The notes under the pieces: generated by a model
Told to the model about the DNA's origin: nothing
The model's input: the letters and a program-made list of their open reading frames with translations, nothing else
The model's database searches: none
Translations under genes and position numbers: made by a program
Shown: piece after piece, positions 20,715-30,780 of the stretch
Layout: every line of letters begins with the position of its first letter
Position numbering within the stretch: the first letter of the stretch is position 1
NCBI GenBank assembly: GCA_022575985.1
Contig: JAKSXM010000263.1
Coordinates: 13,620,001-13,684,000, forward strand
Source of the DNA: Anagrus nilaparvatae
Taxonomy: Eukaryota; Arthropoda; Insecta; Hymenoptera; Mymaridae
Direction of reading: 5' to 3'
Length of the DNA stretch: 64,000 bases

Positions 20715-21065
20715 TTTATTTTTTGCCCTCCCGAACGTGAAACTCGTGCGTAAAGAATTTTCTACACTCGTTCTACACCCAGGTAGGCAAAAGTATATTA
20801 AATATCAAGGGCGTAAAAGTTTTGGCACTAGCGTAAGCAATGTTCACGCTCGTATCTAAAGTATTTCGTTCATGGTGCTTTCACTATTTTTTGCCCACCT
20901 AGGCGTAGAACGAGTGCAGAAAATTCTTTACGCACGAGTTTTACGCCCGCGAGGGCAAAAACATATTGAAATCATCATAGGCGAAATACTTTAGACGCAA
21001 GCATGAACACATATCACTCGTGCCCGGCTTCGCCAAGAACTCGTGCTAGTGCTCACGCTAGTTCC
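20715..21065. mobile_element. GC-richer element built of inverted repeats
   Basis: A 73-base segment at 20719-20791 (ttttttgccctcccg...ggtaggcaaaa) is matched in reverse at 20887-20959 (ttttttgcccacctagg...gagggcaaaaac) with few mismatches. Between and beyond them tctaaagtatttcg (about 20857) pairs with cgaaatactttaga (about 20983). Repeated words such as actcgtgc, acgctag and gtaaaa.tttt recur throughout in both orientations. This interleaved palindromic design suggests a MITE or a structured repeat. No ORF, no flanking duplication identified. Confidence 0.7.
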
Positions 21066-22477
21066 AAATACGACCTTGATACTTAATATACAATTTTTGT
21101 TAAAACATTTTTAATAATTTTTTATTAATTCAATTTTAGACGGCTCTCATATAAACCCCTTGTAAATAAATACAATGTTGGGCAAAAAAAATTCGCATCT
21201 TGGAAGTCACATGGTTATGTAAATTGTATTTTGTATTATTATATTTTGGTCCGGTTAGTGAAACTGGACCTGAAAATATATAAGAATTATTTTTTAATCA
21301 ATTTAAAAAATGTATAATATTTTAAAAAAAATTAGATTTTTTATATTATGTAAATCTAATTCTCTCGTGAATTATGATTCGTAAAGGCTCAAACTTCGAC
21401 AACGTCATAAAAAAAAGTCCATTACTTAAATTAGTACGCAAGAGAGATAAATCCCTCAACCGAAAAAAAATAGTTTATATCCCTATATCTTCTTTCGATT
21501 GGAGAAGTATCACTTTTCGTACACATCAAGAAAACTACTATTTTAATTTTTTAAAGCTAAAAAATTAAAATTTTGCAGATATATTCGTAATTTCTTTGAG
21601 TTTAAATTTTTTCCTACCAATTTTAAACATAAATAAAAACTATATTTCTGCTCTGAAATATTAGGCGTGAGTTTTACGCTTGAAAAAGCAATAAAATAAT
21701 TTTTTTTCTAATAAAGCGCAATTTATTTTTTAATGTAGTTCCAAAAATTAATTTATTTAATAGTGCGTAAGGATTATAAACTCTATCAATACATAAACTT
21801 ATAATTGGTTTCTGTAAGCAAAACCTAAATGCATGGGACATGTTTACTTCCAGCTGATGGCTAGGTATAACAGGGGTCTACTAAAAATTCAAGGATAAAA
21901 TTTAATGAAATTCAAGGGTCTTTTTTCTTCAGGTTAAAAGATAATGTACAGGGATTTCATAAAAAATTTATTTTTAGAATTAAAACTAATTTAAATTGAA
22001 CAAAAACGTGCAACTTTTAACAAACAAAATATCTGATTAGTATAAGTAAAGAAGTCTCAACTATTTATTTGAATCGATTTGAATTAAAAATAGTTTTATT
22101 TAAAAACTGCGGTAAAATTGTCACATCTGTACACTGAGAAAAAATAATCGATGCAACATCCGTTAATACATGGGGGCGATTCATCTGTATTTTCAAAGGA
22201 GACAGAACTTCGATACAGAACTGATTATTTATCCTATATAACCCGTAGAAGTGTCTAAATTTAAATAAAGAGTCTTCCTCCGATCAATTTCCAATAAAAC
22301 GTCAGAATTTTTTCACGGGCATCACAGATGCGCGAGAAATACTCAAAATAATAATTGTATATATTATTCACCATACCAGTTTGCGCGCAGCTATAAATAA
22401 GACTGCAACAAATCCCGCTACAAATCACCCTGATTAACTATTCAGACTCACCACTTACCAAGTGGTTATATTGCATA
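21066..22477. other. No gene recognised; small hairpin and small ORF
   Basis: Contains a hairpin GGTCCGGTT-AGTG-AAACTGGACC at 21248-21270 and a 64-codon basic ORF at 21374-21568 (begins MIRKGSNFDN) of unknown relevance. Around 22120-22450 the sequence is GC-richer with a gctataaataagac motif, which might be an LTR or promoter fragment. None of this can be assigned with confidence. Confidence 0.35.
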
Positions 22478-22577
22478 CATGAAGGTTTTACCAGAAATCC
22501 AGTATTTTATTTTTTTTTTCTTCATTTTGACACCGGTTTCATGGCCATTGGTTCGGCGGTTCTTGAGTGATGAGGGT

Positions 22578-22612
<35 letters not shown>

Positions 22613-22740
22613 AATAAATTTTCAAATATATATAGTACTAGCAAAAGTTGGAGGGGGGGCGCTGCCCCCCCTGTATTGCATTTACTTTTGTTTCTGTTGC
22701 TTAAGAAAATCATGTTTCACTGCACATTTATAATTATGCA
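22478..22740 (+). repeat. Repeat with (ACAG)n microsatellite
   Basis: The order cattttgacaccggtttcat, a gttcggcggttcttgagtgatgag-type segment, an (ACAG) run at 22578-22609, then aaataaattttcaaatatatatagta recurs in weaker form at 24055-24160 with (AC)n instead. This looks like the 3' part of the dispersed repeat family at 6.9 and 23-24 kb, ending in a variable microsatellite. A C/G-run palindrome (gggggggcgctgcccccc) follows at about 22655-22672. ORFs here on both strands are products of the microsatellite. Confidence 0.6.
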
Positions 22741-23339
22741 AACACATTAAGAGTTTTCAGAAGAGCCTAGTTCTGTCCCCAGTAAAGTTAAAATTATTAA
22801 TTAAGGAAAAATATTTGAAAAGGTATTGGAGAGACTATTTCTAATCCCGAAGATAATTTATTTCTTATGGAATCGAACAGAATCTAGCATTTTAGTATTA
22901 GTATGTCGTGTACTATTTTGGTATTCTATAGACTTACATACTTCAAGACCTATTATGAATCATGTTAGCCGGCTAGTGATTTCATAATTTAAACTTCGTG
23001 TTATTAACTGGATATGCAATTTTTTCGGTATTTTTTGATCTAGAGAATTTAAGGCCTCATAATAATTTATCAAATAATTTTCAGAGGGGCCTTTTTATAG
23101 TCCTAATATGTAGCGTAAACAATATAAATTTCAAATAATACAATCATTTTTAAATAAAAATTCGTACATTTGACTCCTGGATATGCAAAATCTAGTTTTT
23201 CAGATGGCCCAATTATTCGTTAATGATAATCTCGATAAACTAAATGTAAAAAAATTAATTTATGATACAACAATCATGTTTTTGTTTTCTGAATAGTAAA
23301 GAATCTATAAAATTACTTGAATTTTTCTCTATTTTTTTT
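22741..23339. other. No gene seen
   Basis: A+T-rich sequence; nothing recognised. Confidence 0.4.
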
Positions 23340-24222
23340 ATTTTACTGCAAATTATCGAAAATTTTTTTTGAAAAATCAAAAAACTGTTCAGACTCCAAA
23401 AAAATTTTACACATTTTTAAAGAAGCGTCCGTTTTTTATGCAAATTTATCTGAATACGAATAGAATAGTGCCGAATCGAGTAATACCAATTTAGACAGTA
23501 AAATTTTATCATATTTAGAAGTTATTTCACTTTTTAATCAAATTTTCAAAAAATTTTATTTTTTCCAAAAATAGTAAAAATTGAATATCTCCAAAAGTAC
23601 GGTAACTGAGTTTCAAAACTATGGCCTATGTCACCCGCTGACTTTTTTTCTATATTTTGATACTTCATTTTGACATTGATTCGACCCTGATGATGAACAC
23701 ACACATACCCACAAATAGATGATTTATAGATAGATAGATAGATAGATAGATGATTTATAGATTTAGATAAATACCACAAAAAGTAAAAAAAATTTTTTAA
23801 ATTTTCCGACCAGCTTAAAAAATATTTTATAAAATTTTAAAGATACTTCCGTTTTGATTAAAAATTTAGGAGAATACGCAAGAATTGGTGCCAAATCGAA
23901 TACTACAAAGTGTGACAGTAAATTTTTTCGATTATCTCAAGATATTTTATTTTTTGTTAAAAATTTTTTTAAATTTTATAAAGTTCAAAAACACTAAAAA
24001 TTACGATAGCTGAATCTAAAAACTATAGCCTATGTCACTCGCGGACATTTTTTCTTTAATTTGACACCGGTTTTATATAATTTCGTTCACTGGTTTCGCC
24101 CTGATGATAATACACACACACACAGACACACAAATAAATTTTCAAATATATATAGTAGTAAGATAAGATAAGATAAGATAAGATAAGATAAGATAAGATA
24201 AGATTAAGATTAAGATTAAGAT
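23340..24222 (+). repeat. Two tandem copies of the dispersed repeat, with microsatellites
   Basis: Copies at about 23340-23720 and 23800-24155 share the phrases described for 6930-7230 (gccgaatcgag/gccaaatcgaatactac, aaaaacactaaaaatt, cctatgtca.ccg). Each ends in a microsatellite: (GATA)n at about 23727-23750, (AC)n at about 24111-24130, and an (AAGAT)n to (TTAAGA)n run at 24160-24222. A microsatellite recurs at the same relative position in the 22.5-kb copy, so it seems to be part of the element's 3' end. Confidence 0.7.
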
Positions 24223-24474
24223 ATGTATATCCATATATCTATACATATTTAACAAAAATTAATAATATACATTAGTTTTATCTTAAATATATTAAATAAA
24301 TTATCTATAAATTATAACAAATTTACCTAAGCGTTTTTTTTTCTTAATTTTTACCTGTTTCTTTTAAAAAAATAAGTAATATAATGTAAATAGATAAATT
24401 ATTCGAAAAATCATAATCTTTCTATTAGATTCTTATTTTAAATATGTGCAGATGAGAATTCTACAACTGCTTTT

Positions 24475-24800
24475 TTCAAATAAAACCCCCCTCAAGAGAC
24501 CTACGCCCTCATCTACGCCCTCATCTCTCAGTCCCTACTTCCCAATGCTCCCAATACAATAATTCCTCCCTAGTATATATGTTAAACTTCTGGAACTCCC
24601 TCCCCGAAAATATTCGTCTCACCCCCTCCTTAGATTCTTTCAAACAAAATATTTACCACCACCTTTTACAATATGACTCCTCCACCCGCCTGACATAATT
24701 TTCTCACCCTAATATTTCATAGTCCTTAGCCCTCCACCGATTACTTCCTATTACTTCTCTACTTGCCCCCTACCCACAAACCCCAACACCTGTATGCTAA
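24475..24800 (+). pseudogene. Non-LTR retrotransposon ORF2 tail, C-rich
   Basis: From about 24582 the plus strand encodes LNFWNSLPENIRLTPSLDSF followed by KQNIYHHLLQYD and a stop, the typical C-terminal end of ORF2 proteins of the jockey/I/L2 group (FWNSLP...SFK). The segment is pyrimidine-rich with almost no G on the plus strand, unlike anything nearby. A twelve-base duplication (ctacgccctcat) lies at about 24507-24530. Only the extreme 3' end of an element is present. Confidence 0.65.
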
Positions 24801-25177
24801 ACCCAAATCCAAAGATTCCAAATCTTTCTTAGGTTTTAGGTGCATTTTTTAACATCAAAAACTGCATTTTTTGTTTTTGGTTCAGCAAATGGTCAATTTT
24901 TTGAATTTTTTGCTAAATGATGGTTCATACACTAGAGGACACTATAGAGATTAATATGCCTTTTTACTTTTTTGTTTCTGATGTCCACAATAGGCGCTAT
25001 GATGGTAACCTTTTTTCGTTTTTTTTTAGCCTCTACTTTCACGCTATCTACAAAATGTAAAAAAAAGGAAATGAAAAAAAAATTTTTTTTTTGTTATCTG
25101 GAATAGTTTTGTAGTGTTCTAAAAAAATTGTAAACTTTTATAATAAAACAGACGAGAAAACAAGGGTTAAAAATCCT
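24801..25177. other. No gene seen
   Basis: Low-complexity A/T-rich DNA with long T and A runs (25015-25095). Nothing recognised. Confidence 0.4.
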
Positions 25178-25492
25178 TTAAAAATCGCCACAAAAAAGAG
25201 ACAGGGCCTTAAGTAAAATTAATTCTCCGTAATTTGGCATGATTGGCTTTGGCCTTTTAAATATCCTTTTATCGTAATCACACAGTGTTAAGCGACAAGT
25301 TGAACATAAACCAATTGGAAACCTTTCATCTACCATGGAATAATTAGTATCTATAAATTCTTTCACTAATGAAAAATATCTTAAATTCATCACAAAGTTT
25401 TCTTTCTTTTTTAATCCAAAAATTATCTTTTTTATGCCTGGAGCACATACTTTTCTCCTATTTTCATCGTGGTTTAATTTCTCATTTGGCAT
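25178..25492 (-). pseudogene. Cys-rich N-terminal fragment of an uncharacterised protein
   Basis: A 104-codon minus-strand ORF starts MPNEKLNHDENRRKVCAPG, continues LVKEFIDTNYSMVDERFPIG, then LCSTCRLTLCDYDKRIF and KRPKPIMPNYGEL, and ends soon after. The RRKVC-x2-(C) ... FP.GLC-x2-CR.TL layout is that of a paired-Cys zinc-binding N-terminal domain of unknown proteins I associate with multi-copy arthropod genes. The second Cys of the first pair is Gly here (CAPG), and the rest of such a protein is absent. It is not the same as the family at 56.8-59.2 kb, although the general CxxC...CxxCR layout is similar. A start ATG, a clean frame and truncation together suggest a recent partial copy. Confidence 0.45.
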
Positions 25493-26656
25493 TTTAAAAA
25501 AATAATATTTCTACAACTTCTTTATGATCAAAATATTAAAAATACAAATAATTACTTAATTTAAAATATTTTAAAAATGGAACTTGAAAATTACTATTCA
25601 AGTAGCAAACTTAACTTATTCAAAAACTCACTAATTTCATTAGATTTTAACATGAGTAGGTAATGTAGGTAGTGTTAACAATGGTTAAACTTGTAAGATT
25701 TTTGTGCAGTTATAATGGTTTATACCTATACATATATTTTTTAAAAGTTTTTTTATTTTCTTTAAAATATATTTAATAAAAAACGTATTAGATGGTTCAA
25801 TTATTTTACATAATATTTTTCAAAGGGAACCAAAATTTTTTAAATTTTAACTATTGTTTATATATAAAGACAAATTTATTTTATATATAATCAAAAAGGC
25901 AAATAAAATTTTCATTGTATTAATACTAAGAAATTTTTCTAAATGACATTATAAATTACAATAAATTAATATTTTATTAAAGGAAAATCTATTTTAATAT
26001 TTGAAGTTATTGCAAGTAGACCATTATTACAAAGGGGCCTTAATTGGTTCAACGGCAAAAAAACTTCTAAGTGTAACTTTTCAAGCCCCGTAAACCGCAA
26101 TTTTATAACACTAAATCTTTCATTGCTATAGTAAATAAACTAAAGGCCCATTTTTAGACCAAAATTACCAATTTTTAAATTATTGCCAAAATTGTAATTA
26201 TTTATGAAAACTCGTTTTTTAGGTCTCAAAAATTTTCTATAAACTTAAATTTTTAAAAAAATTTTACTTGTCTCTTTTCATTGAATAGTTTCCGAGATAT
26301 AGTTTTTCAAAGATAATGATAAAAATGTATTTTTTTTAAATTTCTTAAATTGGGACTCTTAATTTAAATTATCATATTTGAAAAACAAATCAATCAAAAG
26401 AGACGATTATTCATTATATTCACTATTTAATTTTATAACTTTCTTGAATTGTTTTATTTGCGTTTTGACTAGTACGCCAACCGGGGATAATTAAATCATT
26501 TATAATTTTGCATTATATAAATTTCACTACAAAATAAAATGCTATTGTAAATAATTATATTTTAGTTTAAAATAAATTCATATATAATTTTGCATTATAT
26601 AAATTTAGTTACGAATGAAAATAATATTGTAAATAAATAATTATATATTTTGATTT
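25493..26656. other. No gene seen; short tandem duplication
   Basis: An approximately 77-base unit (tataattttgcattatataaattt..) occurs twice at 26502-26578 and 26579-26652, immediately left of the Penelope palindrome. Elsewhere only A+T-rich DNA. Confidence 0.45.
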
Positions 26657-26903
26657 ACTCAACGTAGTAAATATCAGTAACATTTTCATAGAAAATTATT
26701 CTGTTTATAACATCATTACACAATATTTAGATGCAAAAAATGATTGGAAAATAGATAAAAAATTTTTTCAATAATTTTATATGAAAATGTTAATTATTTT
26801 GAATTTGTCTCCAATTGTAAATATTATAAATAAAACACTTTAATATTTTTATGTAAATATCTTTTATTGTTCCTTCTTTTTACAATTTAATCATTTTGTT
26901 AAA

Positions 26904-26945
26904 AAACGACGCGTTTCGGAAAGTTAACTTTCCATCCTCAGGTTT
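26904..26945 (-). ncRNA. Hammerhead-ribozyme-like motif (left Penelope copy)
   Basis: Reverse complement of the right-copy motif at 29529-29570. See that entry for the core and pairing. It lies about 290 bases 3' of the left ORF. Confidence 0.4.
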
Positions 26946-27232
26946 GTCTCAATTAATGAGAAAAATAAAATTATATTAAAACACTTTTTGAACATAGTTT
27001 ACGTCAATGTTGCATGGTCGAGCAACTGTATAATACTAATTTTATTTAATATTTCTATAAAATCTAACGTGTATTATTTAAAAGATAAGAAAATAATGAC
27101 AATTTAATACATAATAATAATACAATAAATATCTTATATTGTGTGTGTGAATAATTTCTATTATAGATATGATTACAAAACCTGTTTTAGAGTTATTTAA
27201 AGTTTAAAGGGAAATATATGGATTTTTAAATT

Positions 27233-28273
27233 TTATAATAATTTGTCGTATAAAATATTTTTATTGAACATCAATTTATCGTTAAGCATGTTATCTTTGT
27301 CTATTTTTGTATTTTTATATATTTCGAATTCTTCTAAAGTATCCATATATTTTCCTTTCTTACAAAAATGTATAGGTGTTAAATGTTTGTAAATGTCCTT
27401 ACAATCATGATTTTCATTGATCAGGTGCATTCCAAAGTTAGTATTTTTACTGAGGTCTGATGTTATTTTTGGCTTGTGTTCAACGAACCTTTTAGAAAAA
27501 CTACGACCTGTTTGGCCAATGTAATATTTATTACAGTAAAGACAATTAATTTTGTATACACCTGATTCATGAATAAAATCTGTTTCGTTTTTCTTTCTTT
27601 TCTTTTTAAAATTAAGATGTTTTTTCAATTTGTTGTTAGTTCTAAAACCTATACGTATATCGTATTTTTTTGTGACATTGCTTAAAATGTTTGATGTTTC
27701 TGTAGTGTATAATGAGCCTATGTATTTTGTTTTGCATGAGTTTTGTGATGTGGCATTTGAATTATTATTTTTGTTTTTGTGTTTTTCTATTAGTTGGTTT
27801 ATTAATTTGATATTATAACCGTTATTTTTAGCAATCTGTTTGATTATATTGATTTCATGATTAAAATCTTCAATCTCCATTTGTATTGATAAAGCTCTAT
27901 GAATTAGTGAATTGAAAGCTGCTAGTTTTTGGTTTTTGGGGTGATGTGAGTCATTGTGTATTACAGTGTCAGTGGTTGTGGGTTTTCTATAAATGGAAAA
28001 TTTTAATTTGTCGTTATTTTTTGTAATTTTAATATCTAGAAAATTTATTGAATTGTCTGTCTCTATTTCACTTGTAAATTGGATTTTTTTATTAAATTTA
28101 TTTATGTAATTTTTAAAACTTTCTATTTGTCTAGTTGTGCCATTGTATATTATAAAAATGTCATCAACATATCTGTTGTAACTAATTATGTTTTTTTGGT
28201 GTGGATTTGTATTTGTAAAAACGTTTGTATTTTCAAAGTTATTTATGTATAAATCAGCCAAATACAAATCCAC
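27233..28273 (-). CDS. Penelope-like RT C-terminal part plus GIY-YIG endonuclease (left copy)
   Basis: 346 codons, open throughout. LADLYINNFE at 5-14 and the catalytic YVDD at 35-38 mark the RT palm. INFLDIKI and FSIYRKPTTTD follow, as in Penelope RTs. After a charged linker comes a GIY-YIG endonuclease: GVYKINCLYC at 238-247 with its CxxC, YYIG at 250-253, then R257 and an R/E-H-K segment (RFVEHK). These enzymes nick target DNA and reverse-transcribe the element. The RT N-terminal motifs are missing, because the frame begins at the palindrome centre; the start codon is fortuitous. It should not be functional alone despite having no stops. Confidence 0.9.
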   Translation of the reverse strand: MDLYLADLYINNFENTNVFTNTNPHQKNIISYNRYVDDIFIIYNGTTRQIESFKNYINKFNKKIQFTSEIETDNSINFLDIKITKNNDKLKFSIYRKPTTTDTVIHNDSHHPKNQKLAAFNSLIHRALSIQMEIEDFNHEINIIKQIAKNNGYNIKLINQLIEKHKNKNNNSNATSQNSCKTKYIGSLYTTETSNILSNVTKKYDIRIGFRTNNKLKKHLNFKKKRKKNETDFIHESGVYKINCLYCNKYYIGQTGRSFSKRFVEHKPKITSDLSKNTNFGMHLINENHDCKDIYKHLTPIHFCKKGKYMDTLEEFEIYKNTKIDKDNMLNDKLMFNKNILYDKLL

Positions 28274-29241
28274 ACCAAAAAAACATAATTAGTTACAACA
28301 GATATGTTGATGACATTTTTATAATATACAATGGCACAACTAGACAAATAGAAAGTTTTAAAAATTACATAAATAAATTTAATAAAAAAATCCAATTTAC
28401 AAGTGAAATAGAGACAGGCAATTCAATAAATTTTCTAGATATTAAAATTACAAAAAATAACGACAAATTAAAATTTTCCATTTATAGAAAACCCACAACC
28501 ACTGACACTGTAATACACAATGACTCACATCACCCCAAAAACCAAAAACTAGCAGCTTTCAATTCACTAATTCATAGAGCTTTATCAATACCCATGGAGA
28601 TTGAAGATTTTAATCATGAAATCAATATAATCAAACAGATTGCTAAAAATAACGGTTATAATATCAAATTAATAAACCAACTAATAGAAAAACACAAAAA
28701 CAAAAATAATAATTCAAATGCCACATCACAAAACTCATGCAAAACAAAATACATAGGCTCATTATACACTACAGAAACATCAAACATTTTAAGCAATGTC
28801 ACAAAAAAATACGATATACGTATAGGTTTTAGAACTAACAACAAATTGAAAAAACATCTTAATTTTAAAAAGAAAAGAAAGAAAAACGAAACAGATTTTA
28901 TTCATGAATCAGGTGTATACAAAATTAATTGTCTTTACTGTAATAAATATTACATTGGCCAAACAGGTCGTAGTTTTTCTAAAAGGTTCGTTGAACACAA
29001 GCCAAAAATAACATCAGACCTCAGTAAAAATACTAACTTTGGAATGCACCTGATCAATGAAAATCATGATTGTAAGGACATTTACAAACATTTAACACCT
29101 ATACATTTTTGTAAGAAAGGAAAATATATGGATACTTTAGAAGAATTCGAAATATATAAAAATACAAAAATAGACAAAGATAACATGCTTAACGATAAAT
29201 TGATGTTCAATAAAAATATTTTATACGACAAATTATTATAA
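28225..29241 (+). CDS. Penelope-like RT C-terminal part plus GIY-YIG endonuclease (right copy)
   Basis: 338 codons. The first dozen residues are read from the back of the left copy; homologous sequence starts at about 28260 with NTNPHQKN. It has the same YVDD, INFLDIKI, CxxC and YYIG features as the left copy and differs at only a few residues (for example ETGNS for ETDNS, IPMEI for IQMEI). It is truncated about 15 residues further in than the left copy and so lacks the LADLY motif. No stop or frameshift interrupts it. Confidence 0.9.
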   Translation: MYFQSYLCINQPNTNPHQKNIISYNRYVDDIFIIYNGTTRQIESFKNYINKFNKKIQFTSEIETGNSINFLDIKITKNNDKLKFSIYRKPTTTDTVIHNDSHHPKNQKLAAFNSLIHRALSIPMEIEDFNHEINIIKQIAKNNGYNIKLINQLIEKHKNKNNNSNATSQNSCKTKYIGSLYTTETSNILSNVTKKYDIRIGFRTNNKLKKHLNFKKKRKKNETDFIHESGVYKINCLYCNKYYIGQTGRSFSKRFVEHKPKITSDLSKNTNFGMHLINENHDCKDIYKHLTPIHFCKKGKYMDTLEEFEIYKNTKIDKDNMLNDKLMFNKNILYDKLL

Positions 29242-29528
29242 AATTTAAAAATCCATATATTTCCCTTTAAACTTTAAATAACTCTAAAACAGGTTTTGTA
29301 ATCATATCTATAATAGAAATTATTCACACACACAATATAAGATATTTATTGTATTATTATTATGTATTAAATTGTCATTATTTTCTTATCTTTTAAATAA
29401 TACACGTTAGATTTTATAGAAATATTAAATAAAATTAGTATTATACAGTTGCTCGACCATGCAACATTGACGTAAACTATGTTCAAAAAGTGTTTTAATA
29501 TAATTTTATTTTTCTCATTAATTGAGAC

Positions 29529-29570
29529 AAACCTGAGGATGGAAAGTTAACTTTCCGAAACGCGTCGTTT
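29529..29570 (+). ncRNA. Hammerhead-ribozyme-like motif (right Penelope copy)
   Basis: AAAC (529-532) can pair with GTTT (567-570) as stem I. CTGAGGA (533-539) fits the CUGANGA core. GGAAAG-TTAA-CTTTCC forms stem II, followed by GAAA, then CGCG as a minimal stem III, and TC as the cleavage dinucleotide. One T between CTGAGGA and stem II does not fit the strict consensus. Hammerhead motifs are established in Penelope-like elements (minimal type I). The same layout recurs at 36783-36816, and a weaker version at 49384-49412. Confidence 0.45.
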
Positions 29571-29686
29571 TTTAACAAAATGATTAAATTGTAAAAAGAA
29601 GGAACAATAAAAGATATTTACATAAAAATATTAAAGTGTTTTATTTATGAAAATGTTACTGATATTTACTACGTTGAGTATTTAAA

Positions 29687-30092
29687 TGTATACCACGTTT
29701 AGTAGTAAAATTATCAACATCCTTTGTTCGTAAAGACCGATTTCATTAATTAATAATTATAAAAATATAACGAACGATAAAAAATTAGATCTGGTTTATA
29801 TTATTACAGAAAAGAATCGAAGGTACACTGAGTCTCCCTTCGTACCATCTTAATTGATTTAATATTTTAGTAAATTGAATTTGATATATATACCTGTAGA
29901 TATAGTACTTCAATGAGAAATAAATTATAAAAGCGCAGTCAACAGATTGTAGTTGTGATTGTTAGATTTTCATTTTTGTTGACTACTAACATAAAGTACG
30001 TTACATAGGAAAAATAAATGCAATATAATTTAATAACATTACTTAGTTAATACTTTTTAATAAATTCTATAAACTAAAAATTAGTTTCTTAC
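29687..30092. other. MED13 intron, no gene seen
   Basis: A+T-rich sequence between the Penelope palindrome and the MED13 exon's splice donor. Nothing recognised. Confidence 0.5.
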
Positions 30093-30426
30093 CAACTGAA
30101 TCCATTTTGTTTCCAGGATTTTCTTGCGAAACTATCGTATTATTTGGTATGGAGGTTGAGTTATTCACATTCGATTTTAAACACGTTTCTGCCTCAACAT
30201 TATCTATATTGTTCTTTTCTATAGCTTGACTTAAGCAGATGCTTAAATTATGGCAGCAAATTTGAGCATAAGATCGAATCACATCAATAATTGTATTTTC
30301 TTCTTGTAAATAAGAATTTTCCTTATCTTGATATTCAAAAAACTTATTTGTTGCATCATTCCCAATACGCAAGACTCCATTTTCATTATTACCTCTAATT
30401 GGAGTATGTTTACCAAATCTGCAAAT
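30093..30426 (-). CDS. MED13: MED13 exon (after the MID-type segment)
   Basis: On the minus strand an acceptor (cttttcag) precedes ATTTGCAGATTTGG at 30426, and a donor (G|GTAAGA) ends the exon at 30093. It is 334 bases, entering in phase 0 and leaving in phase 1. The reading ICRFGKHTPIR...NGVLRIG and IRSYAQICCHNLSICLSQ matches the MED13 stretch that directly follows FFRELSTTYE, where other insects have CRLGRH.PI...DGI.R.G and YAQVC.H.L.P.LS. Phase and content fit the exon at 53174-54892. The second half (Asn/Ser-rich) is poorly conserved. MED13 is part of the CDK8 kinase module of Mediator, which controls Mediator-polymerase II contact in the nucleus. Confidence 0.8.
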
Positions 30427-30439
30427 CTGAAAAGAGCAT

Positions 30440-30780
30440 AATTAAATCTCTAATATGCTGGCTAAAAATATTTTTTTGCATTTAATTTTTTTAGAGCTAA
30501 ACTGTTTGGAATTAATAGTGCCGTTTAATTTTGTTTCAGGTTTTAAGAGAAATTTATAATATTGCTTGAAAATAATTATAAAGTAAGTAAGTAAGTAAAC
30601 CTTTATTTGTAGCCACAAAATAGTAAATACATATATCTTTGTACAATAATTTCTTTTAATATATACAATGAATAAATATAATGTAATATAATGTAAAAAT
30701 AAAATATAATATAAATGTAAAAATATAAAAATAATATATACTATCATACCAATTACATTATTATACCAATTTTCATTTTG
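30440..30780. other. Intronic stretch, no feature
   Basis: A+T-rich. A short (agta)n run at about 30581-30597 only. Confidence 0.4.

Larger units (their letters stand above)
26657..29686. mobile_element. Palindrome of two head-to-head Penelope-like elements
   Basis: The left copy (minus strand) and right copy (plus strand) match almost base for base from their 5' truncation points at the centre (28214 and 28260) through ORF and 3' region to the outer ends, both actcaacgtagtaaatatcag on reading inward from the left. The spacer is only about 46 bases and itself belongs to the left copy. Near the outer end the left arm has about 150 extra bases (26690-26840). Only a handful of coding differences separate the arms. 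Inverted, 5'-truncated arrangements are known for Penelope-like elements. Very recent formation, or a hairpin artefact of assembly, must both be considered. Confidence 0.9.

Noticed and set aside
22479..22733. ORFs with DRQTDRQTD or VCLSVCLS repeats
   Set aside because: Pure microsatellite translation.
24160..24222. Telomere-like repeat (AAGAT/TTAAGA)
   Set aside because: The unit is not the insect TTAGG type, the run is short and it sits at the end of a dispersed repeat.
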